Positions 8,740 through 13,052 of a stretch of 13,052 nucleotides of DNA are shown in pieces (position 1 is the first letter of the stretch; each line of letters opens with the position of its first letter). The stretch lies in NCBI GenBank assembly GCA_016210825.1, contig JACQTM010000210.1, positions 1-13,052 of the forward strand. Reading direction: 5' to 3'. Both the position numbers and the translations under genes were made by a program. The notes below the pieces were generated by a model. The model saw only the letters and a list, made by a program, of their open reading frames with translations, had not been told where the DNA came from and ran no database searches. This DNA is from Hyphomicrobiales bacterium. Lineage in GTDB: Bacteria; Pseudomonadota; Alphaproteobacteria; Rhizobiales; Xanthobacteraceae.

Positions 8740-9348
8740 TTACGCCTTGACCGTTTTCAACGTGGTCGGCCCGCCGATGGGGGCCGACAATTGCCGATCG
8801 ATTTGCGGTCCCGGCTTCGGCGTCTTGCCGGCGGCGAGACCGTCAAGAATTTTCTCAAAACTTTCCAGAGTCAGATCTTCGTAGTAGTCAGCGTTGATTT
8901 GCACCATCGGCGCATTGACGCAGGCGCCGAGGCATTCCACCTCGACCCAAGAGAACGTGCCATCGTCTGTGACGTAATGTTGCTCGCCAATGCGCTTATG
9001 GCAGACATGTTTCAGTTCTTCGGCGCCGCGCAGCATGCACGGCGTCGTGCCGCAAAGCTGAACATGGAAGCGCCCAACCGGTTCGAGATTGAACATCGTG
9101 TAGAACGTCGCGACCTCGAGCGCGCGGATATTCGCAAGCCCAAGGAAATCGGCGACGTAGCGGATGGCGGCTTCCGGCAACCAGCCGCCGGATTGTTCCT
9201 GCGCACGCCACAGCAACGGGATGATTGCGGACGCCTGGCGGCCTTCCGGGTATTTCTTCACCTCAGCTTTCGCCCACGCGAGATTGTCCGCCGTGAAGGC
9301 GAAGCTCTTCGGCTGTATGTCCTTTGGCGCGAGGCGACGGACGGCCAT
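8740..9348 (-). CDS. nuoE: NADH-quinone oxidoreductase subunit E
   Basis: Thioredoxin-fold 2Fe-2S subunit of the NADH-oxidising module, carrying cluster N1a, which exchanges electrons with the FMN in NuoF. It has 202 residues. The four ligands are Cys99 and Cys104 (QLCGTTPCMLRG) and Cys139 and Cys143 (VECLGACVNAP). The helical N-terminal domain includes AIIPLLWRAQEQSGGWLP. The start is the ATG that shares one base with the nuoD TAA (TAATG). The open frame runs 43 codons further into nuoD, but that part does not resemble NuoE. The tail after the iron-sulfur domain (about residues 172-202, rich in Pro, Lys and Thr) is short and low in complexity, as in related bacteria. Intact. Confidence 0.96.
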   Translation of the reverse strand: MAVRRLAPKDIQPKSFAFTADNLAWAKAEVKKYPEGRQASAIIPLLWRAQEQSGGWLPEAAIRYVADFLGLANIRALEVATFYTMFNLEPVGRFHVQLCGTTPCMLRGAEELKHVCHKRIGEQHYVTDDGTFSWVEVECLGACVNAPMVQINADYYEDLTLESFEKILDGLAAGKTPKPGPQIDRQLSAPIGGPTTLKTVKA

Positions 9349-10538
9349 TAGCGATCGACCTCCCCGAACACGATGTCGATCGAACCGAGAATGGCGGACA
9401 CGTCCGCCAGCATGTGGCCGCGACAAAGGAAATCCATCGCCTGCAAATGTGCAAAGCCGGGTGCACGGATCTTGCACTTGTACGGCTTATTGGTGCCGTC
9501 GGAGACGAGATAGACGCCGAACTCGCCCTTGGGCGCCTCCACGGCCGCATAGACTTCACCTGCGGGGACATGGAAGCCTTCGGTATAGAGCTTGAAGTGG
9601 TGAATCAGCGCCTCCATCGAGCGCTTCATCTCATCCCGCTTGGGCGGCACGATCTTATTGTCAACGATCGACACGGGTCCTTTGCCATCCGGCCGGCGCA
9701 GGCGTTCGATGCATTGCTTCATGATGCGTATAGACTGGCGCATCTCTTCCATGCGGATGCAGTAACGGTCGTAACAATCGCCGTTCTTGCCAACCGGAAT
9801 GTCAAAATCGAGTTCGGTGTAGCATTCATAGGGCTGTGCCTTGCGCAAATCCCAGGCGGCACCTGAACCGCGCACCATTACGCCGGAAAAACCCCAGGCC
9901 CATGCGTCTGCGAGCTTGACCACGGCTATATCGACATTGCGCTGCTTGAAAATACGGTTGTCGGTGAGTAGCACCTCGAGATCGTCGCACACCTTGAGGA
10001 ACGGGTTACAGAACGCCTCGATGTCGTCGATCAGTTTCTCCGGCAGATCCTGGTGCACGCCGCCAACGCGGAAATAGGCCGCGTGCATGCGCGAGCCAGA
10101 TGCGCGTTCGTAGAACACCATCAGCTTCTCACGCTCCTCGAAACCCCAGAGCGGCGGCGTGAGCGCACCGACGTCCATGGCCTGTGTCGTTACGTTGAGC
10201 AGATGCGATAACAGGCGCCCGATTTCGCAATAGAGCACTCGGATGAGTTGGGCGCGTCGCGGCACTTCAATGGCGAGTAGCTTTTCCGCGGCGAGACAGA
10301 AAGCATGCTCCTGGTTCATCGGCGCGACGTAGTCGAGGCGGTCAAAATAAGGGATCGCCTGCAGGTAAGTCTTGTGCTCAATCAACTTTTCGGTGCCGCG
10401 ATGGAGCAGTCCGATATGCGGGTCCACGCGCTCAACCACTTCGCCGTCGAGCTCAAGCACGAGACGCAGCACGCCGTGCGCCGCCGGGTGCTGAGGCCCA
10501 AAATTGATTGTGAAGTTACGCAATCCGGTCTCTGCCAT
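9348..10538 (-). CDS. nuoD: NADH-quinone oxidoreductase subunit D (49-kDa subunit)
   Basis: Core quinone-reducing subunit, related to the large subunit of NiFe hydrogenases but without the metal. 396 residues from the ATG that gives MAETGLRNFTINFGPQHP. His21 (in GPQHPAAHG) and Tyr70 (in FDRLDYVAPM) match the quinone-headgroup ligands known from Thermus Nqo4 (His38, Tyr87). Other signatures are GLLHRGTEKLIEHKTY, WGFSGVMVRGSGAAWD and the C-terminal SIDIVFGEVDR. The open frame extends 26 codons upstream through the end of the thioesterase gene, but that arginine/serine-rich part is not NuoD. The start is four bases after the thioesterase stop, and the stop shares one base with the nuoE start. 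Intact, including every quinone-site residue I can check. Confidence 0.97.
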   Translation of the reverse strand: MAETGLRNFTINFGPQHPAAHGVLRLVLELDGEVVERVDPHIGLLHRGTEKLIEHKTYLQAIPYFDRLDYVAPMNQEHAFCLAAEKLLAIEVPRRAQLIRVLYCEIGRLLSHLLNVTTQAMDVGALTPPLWGFEEREKLMVFYERASGSRMHAAYFRVGGVHQDLPEKLIDDIEAFCNPFLKVCDDLEVLLTDNRIFKQRNVDIAVVKLADAWAWGFSGVMVRGSGAAWDLRKAQPYECYTELDFDIPVGKNGDCYDRYCIRMEEMRQSIRIMKQCIERLRRPDGKGPVSIVDNKIVPPKRDEMKRSMEALIHHFKLYTEGFHVPAGEVYAAVEAPKGEFGVYLVSDGTNKPYKCKIRAPGFAHLQAMDFLCRGHMLADVSAILGSIDIVFGEVDR

Positions 10539-10542
10539 TGCG

Positions 10543-10977
10543 CTAGCTCGCAACCTTTGCTGTCTTCGCCTTGTCAGCGACCCGGGCGCCGAATTTATCC
10601 CACGCGACGACCGCACGTTCGTGACGGCCTTCGCCGATCAAATCAATGCCGTCATGGGCGTGAACACGGAAGGTGAGCTTGCGCCCTTTCACCTCGATGC
10701 ATTCGGCATCCACGGTGATCGTTAGCCCGGGTGGCGTGGCCGCGGTATGACTAACATCAATGTGGATACCAAGACTGCCCTCACCTGGTTCGAGGTGCGG
10801 CGCCATCAGCTGAATACAGGTCCATTCCATCAACCCGACCATGAACCCCGTTGCGAAGACGCGGGGCATCGCCTGGAAATCAATGGCTTCCGGAAAAAGA
10901 TGCGGTACGGTCTTGTTTGCCGGTACTGTGTAGGTAAAGCGGTGCGTTAAACCGGCCTTGAGCGTATCCTTCATCAT
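10543..10977 (-). CDS. hotdog-fold acyl-CoA thioesterase, FlK (fluoroacetyl-CoA thioesterase)-like
   Basis: A 144-residue single hotdog-domain protein that I recognise as close to FlK, the fluoroacetyl-CoA hydrolase of Streptomyces cattleya. Shared stretches, from memory of FlK, include VFATGFMVGLMEW, LEPGEGSLG, HTAATPPGLT and HERAV. Counting from the second Met (MKDTLKAG, aligning with the FlK start), the FlK catalytic residues Thr42, Glu50 and His76, and also Gly69 and Arg120, fall at the same numbers. Phe33 of the FlK lid is kept, but the gating residue Phe36 is Met. The first ATG shares one base with the nuoC TGA (TGATGATGA) with AAGGG six bases upstream, so translation is coupled to nuoC. 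This is not a complex I subunit. By inference it hydrolyses a small acyl-CoA in the cytoplasm; the substrate cannot be told from sequence. Confidence 0.88.
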   Translation of the reverse strand: MMKDTLKAGLTHRFTYTVPANKTVPHLFPEAIDFQAMPRVFATGFMVGLMEWTCIQLMAPHLEPGEGSLGIHIDVSHTAATPPGLTITVDAECIEVKGRKLTFRVHAHDGIDLIGEGRHERAVVAWDKFGARVADKAKTAKVAS

Positions 10978-11594
10978 CAGCCGCCCTTGCCGTTACCGCT
11001 CGCCTTTTCATCGCCTGGCAGGGGATATTCCGTGCCCTCCCACGGCGAGAGAAAATCGAAATTGCGAAATTCTTGGTTGAGCCGCACCGGCTCATAGACG
11101 ACGCGTTTCTGCTCGTCATCCCAGCGTACCTCAACGTAGCCGGTAAGCGGGAAGTCCTTGCGCAGCGGATGGCCCTCAAATCCGTAGTCTGTGAGCAAAC
11201 GGCGCATGTCCGGGTGGCCGACGAAAAGCACGCCGTAAAGATCGTAGGTTTCGCGCTCGAACCAGTCCGCGCCAGGAAACACCTCGATGATCGATGGTAC
11301 CGGCGTTCCTTCATCGGTTTCGATCTTCACTCGGACCCGCTGGTTCAGATATGGCGAAAGCAAATGATAGACGATATCGAAGCGTTTCTCGCGCGCAGGC
11401 CAATCGACCGCGGTGATGTCGATGAGGTTGACGAAGCGGCAGCGCGGATCGTCACGCAGGAAGCGAGCGACCCCAACGATGTCGGCCGTTGTCGCTGTCA
11501 CGGTCAGCTCGCCATTAGCGATGGCGTAGCCCAGCACGTGAGTGGCCTGGGCGTCGGCGATCGTCCGGCCGAGCTTGTCGAGCGTCTCATCCAT
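10977..11594 (-). CDS. nuoC: NADH-quinone oxidoreductase subunit C (30-kDa subunit)
   Basis: Peripheral-arm structural subunit that packs against NuoD and NuoI, without a cofactor of its own. 205 residues, the usual length for a stand-alone NuoC (not fused to NuoD as in E. coli). The family signature runs from about residue 112 to 150, with FERETYDLYGVLFVGHPDMR followed by LLTDYGFEGHPLRKDFPLTG. The C-terminus includes VYEPVRLNQEFRNFDF and a short Gly/Lys tail. It starts 15 bases after the end of the nuoB frame, and its TGA overlaps the first ATG of the thioesterase gene by one base. Intact. If nuoB is really interrupted, polarity or loss of coupling could lower its expression. Confidence 0.96.
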   Translation of the reverse strand: MDETLDKLGRTIADAQATHVLGYAIANGELTVTATTADIVGVARFLRDDPRCRFVNLIDITAVDWPAREKRFDIVYHLLSPYLNQRVRVKIETDEGTPVPSIIEVFPGADWFERETYDLYGVLFVGHPDMRRLLTDYGFEGHPLRKDFPLTGYVEVRWDDEQKRVVYEPVRLNQEFRNFDFLSPWEGTEYPLPGDEKASGNGKGG

Positions 11595-11609
11595 TGCCGA
11601 TATTGTCTC

Positions 11610-12155
11610 TCATCGCTCGATGGTGCCGATGCGGCGGATTTTCTTTTGCAACAGCATGACGCCGTATAGCAGCGCCTCCGCGGTCGGAGGGCAGCCGGGT
11701 ACATAAATATCGACCGGCACGATGCGGTCGCAGCCACGGACGACCGAGTAGGAATAATGGTAATAGCCGCCGCCGTTGGCACACGAACCCATTGAAATGA
11801 CGTAACGCGGCTCCGGCATTTGGTCGTAAACCTTGCGCAAAGCCGGCGCCATCTTGTTGGTTAGAGTACCTGCGACGATCATTACGTCCGATTGCCGCGG
11901 GCTCGCGCGCGGGGCGAAGCCGAACCGTTCGGCGTCGTAACGCGGCATCGACATCTCCATCATTACCACGGCACATCAAGCACGACCGAACGTCATCCAC
12001 ATCAGCGAGCCGGTGCGCGCCCAGGTGATGAGATCGTCGGTTGCCGTTACCAAAAAGCCCTTGTCGGCGAGTTCGGCGTTCAATCCGGTAAAGAATGCCT
12101 CATCGGCAATCGCCGAATTTCTCGCGGGCATAGAGCGCGCGGGCGTCAATCCCAT
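11610..12155 (-). pseudogene. nuoB: NADH-quinone oxidoreductase subunit B, interrupted by an in-frame TGA at the first N2 cysteine
   Basis: NuoB carries cluster N2, the last electron carrier before quinone. Read through, the frame has 181 residues, normal length, starting MGLTPARSMPARN with GGGAG about eight bases upstream and overlapping the end of nuoA by ten bases. Residues 1-59 (with DDLITWARTGSLMWMTFG) and 61-181 (with PRYDAERFGFAPRASPRQSD, GSCANGGGYYHYS, VPGCPPTAEA) are typical and lie in the same frame. Codon 60 is TGA where the family has the first Cys of the Cys-Cys pair; Cys61, Cys125 and Cys155, the other ligands, remain. Nearby, FGLA has become FGRA (Arg58) and the Glu of CCAVEMM is Val64. 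No frameshift is involved. A 59-residue product could not bind N2. Alternatives are an assembly error or recoding as selenocysteine, neither of which I can exclude; the clustered changes make true Sec less likely. Confidence 0.85.
11976..11978 (-). other. in-frame TGA codon in nuoB
   Basis: This TGA is codon 60 of the nuoB frame and is followed directly by TGT (Cys61). It replaces the first cysteine of the tandem cysteines that bind cluster N2. A change from TGC or TGT to TGA needs one base. No hairpin that looks like a bacterial SECIS element starts right after it; the nearest clear stem-loop is at 11919-11933, some 42 bases downstream. Confidence 0.9.
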
Positions 12156-12511
12156 TCGAGCGCTCCCTTCTTCCATTCATAAATAAATCCGATGGTCAGG
12201 ATCGCAAGAAACACCATCATCGACCAAAAGCCGAAGAATCCGAGTTTTGCGAATGCCACAGCCCACGGGAACAGGAACGACACCTCTAGGTCGAATATGA
12301 TGAAGAGGATGGCGACGAGATAGAAGCGCACGTCGAATTTCATGCGCGCATCGTCGAAGGCGTTAAAGCCGCACTCATAAGCCGACAACTTTTCCGGGTC
12401 AGGCTGCTTGTAGGCGACGACGAAGGGCGCAACCATCAGCGCAAGACCGATCGCGAGGGCCACCGCGATAAACACGGCCAACGGAAGGTATTCCTGCAGC
12501 ATCTGCGTCAT
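12146..12511 (-). CDS. nuoA: NADH-quinone oxidoreductase subunit A
   Basis: First gene of the operon; a small membrane-arm subunit with three transmembrane helices that contacts NuoH and NuoJ. 121 residues from the ATG giving MTQMLQEYLPLAVF. Signatures are KLSAYECGFNAFDDARMKFD (residues 41-60, the loop containing the conserved YECG) and YLVAILFIIFDLEVSFLFPW (64-83, with Asp74 and Glu76). The C-terminus is YEWKKGALEWD. The open frame continues 79 codons upstream to 12748, but that stretch is Arg/Gly-rich with no family character, so the start is internal to that frame. AGAGG lies about seven bases before the chosen ATG. Its last ten bases overlap the nuoB start. Intact. Confidence 0.96.
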   Translation of the reverse strand: MTQMLQEYLPLAVFIAVALAIGLALMVAPFVVAYKQPDPEKLSAYECGFNAFDDARMKFDVRFYLVAILFIIFDLEVSFLFPWAVAFAKLGFFGFWSMMVFLAILTIGFIYEWKKGALEWD

Positions 12512-12749
12512 GACCGGCCTCTGAAGTCCGCTCAACGCGCGTCCGCGCGACAACCCGCCCCGCCCCGACGGACAAAGTTCCCCATCACGGCCAGCGACGG
12601 CCTTTCCGGCGGCGCCTTCACGAAGTGTCCAGAGAATTACGCAAAAGCGACGCGGCGGGGACCGGCGACCCTTACCGCAGCGCCACAGGGGTGGCAAGCC
12701 GACGAACGGCCAGGATTGTGGCGCGCAGGCACCCCGTCCTCCCAGCAAC
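12512..12749 (-). promoter_or_regulatory. spacer upstream of nuoA, likely to hold the operon promoter
   Basis: 238 bases between the antiporter stop and the nuoA start, the only spacer of any size in the window and so the likely site of the nuo promoter. It is very GC-rich. The only stretch richer in A/T is about 12625-12650, but I cannot pick a convincing pair of -35 and -10 boxes. A five-base-pair GC hairpin (CGCGC, loop of four, GCGCG) lies at 12536-12549, about 25 bases before the nuoA start, and would fall in the leader. No T-run that would make an intrinsic terminator for the antiporter gene was seen, so some read-through into nuo is possible. Confidence 0.4.
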
Positions 12750-13052
12750 TTAGGGAACTACAAGCAAGAATACGAAGGTAGCGAAAATAACGAGATGAAC
12801 CAGCCCGGTCAGCATATTGGTGCGCCCGGTTCCGAAGCTGACGGCAGTGATCACAAGGGTTAGAAGCAGCAGTACGGTGTCGCGCGGTCCAAGGCCGATG
12901 ATGAGCTCGCGTCCATTGACAAGACTAACGACGGCGACCGCCGGAATTGTGAGCCCGATCGTCGCCACGGCCGAACCGAGCGCCACATTCAGGCTGGTTT
13001 GCAAGGCGTTGCGTGCGGCCGCCCGTATCGCGCTCAGAGCTTCGGGCAAGAG
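12750..13052 (-). CDS. chaA: ChaA-type calcium/cation:proton antiporter (C-terminal part, cut by window edge)
   Basis: The last 101 residues of a gene entering from the right edge. The visible sequence, LLPEALSAIRAAARNALQTS, then LNVALGSAVATIGLTIPAV, matches the second conserved repeat of the CaCA-family ChaA antiporters. That repeat has the acidic PE motif and the GSAxATIGLTIP stretch. Three to four hydrophobic helices follow, ending FVFLLVVP. Such proteins exchange Ca2+ or Na+/K+ for protons across the inner membrane. The TTG that could look like a start at 13049 is an internal leucine codon: the leucine before it and the family alignment show that the gene continues beyond the window. It is on the same strand as nuo but separated by 238 bases, so it is probably a separate unit. 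Confidence 0.85.
   Translation of the reverse strand, partial: LLPEALSAIRAAARNALQTSLNVALGSAVATIGLTIPAVAVVSLVNGRELIIGLGPRDTVLLLLTLVITAVSFGTGRTNMLTGLVHLVIFATFVFLLVVP

Noticed and set aside
11919..11933. Stem-loop (six base pairs, three-base loop) downstream of the nuoB TGA as a SECIS element
   Set aside because: It begins about 42 bases after the TGA, further than usual for bacterial SECIS hairpins, which start almost at the TGA. It has a tiny loop without the usual GGU, and lies in well-conserved coding sequence (DAERFG) that explains it.
11610..11969. The 3' part of nuoB as an independent gene starting at GTG 11969 or ATG 11963
   Set aside because: There is no ribosome site before these codons, and the fragment begins in the middle of the N2-binding region, so it is simply the remainder of nuoB.
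11610..12155. A frameshift in nuoB
   Set aside because: The two halves are in the same frame and the alignment to the NuoB family continues across the TGA without gain or loss of a residue, so the lesion is a nonsense substitution and not an indel.
12512..12748. N-terminal extension of NuoA, or a separate gene, in the open frame upstream of nuoA
   Set aside because: The 79 codons are Arg/Gly/Pro-rich and match no NuoA; such open frames are expected by chance in GC-rich DNA.
1..13052. tRNA, rRNA, CRISPR, insertion sequence or phage features
   Set aside because: The window is almost completely filled by the nuo genes; I saw no repeat array, terminal inverted repeat, transposase or tRNA-like fold in the short spacers.

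Overview
The window holds most of a respiratory complex I (type I NADH:quinone oxidoreductase) operon. Every gene lies on the minus strand, so it is transcribed from right to left. The proteins (NuoG with the MTRCIHCTRC motif, NuoI of 162 residues, NuoK of 102 residues, NuoE of 202 residues) and the GC-rich sequence point to an alphaproteobacterium, most likely of the Hyphomicrobiales (Rhizobiales). I cannot place it to genus.

Layout in transcription order. The 3' end of a ChaA-type calcium/cation:proton antiporter gene (12750-13052) enters from the right edge. A spacer of 238 bases follows, then nuoA, nuoB, nuoC, a gene for a FlK-like hotdog thioesterase, nuoD, nuoE, nuoF, nuoG, nuoH, a gene for a small two-helix membrane protein, nuoI, nuoJ, nuoK, nuoL, and the first third of nuoM, which runs off the left edge. 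Genes are separated by at most 46 bases and several overlap by one base (nuoC/thioesterase, nuoD/nuoE, nuoL/nuoM) or ten (nuoA/nuoB), as expected for one polycistronic message with coupled translation. NuoE, F and G form the NADH-oxidising module. NuoB, C, D and I form the connecting and quinone-reducing module. NuoA, H, J, K, L and M form the proton-pumping membrane arm.

Three things depart from an ordinary nuo operon. First, nuoB has an in-frame TGA exactly where the first cysteine of the tandem Cys-Cys pair should be, which ligates the terminal cluster N2. Two further changes at strongly conserved residues lie within a few codons, so either the gene is broken, the assembly is wrong here, or the codon is recoded. 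Second, a thioesterase closely resembling fluoroacetyl-CoA thioesterase FlK, with its catalytic residues kept, sits between nuoC and nuoD and is translationally coupled to nuoC. Third, an unrecognised 79-residue membrane protein gene is inserted between nuoH and nuoI.

No RNA genes, mobile elements, CRISPR arrays or long repeats were seen.
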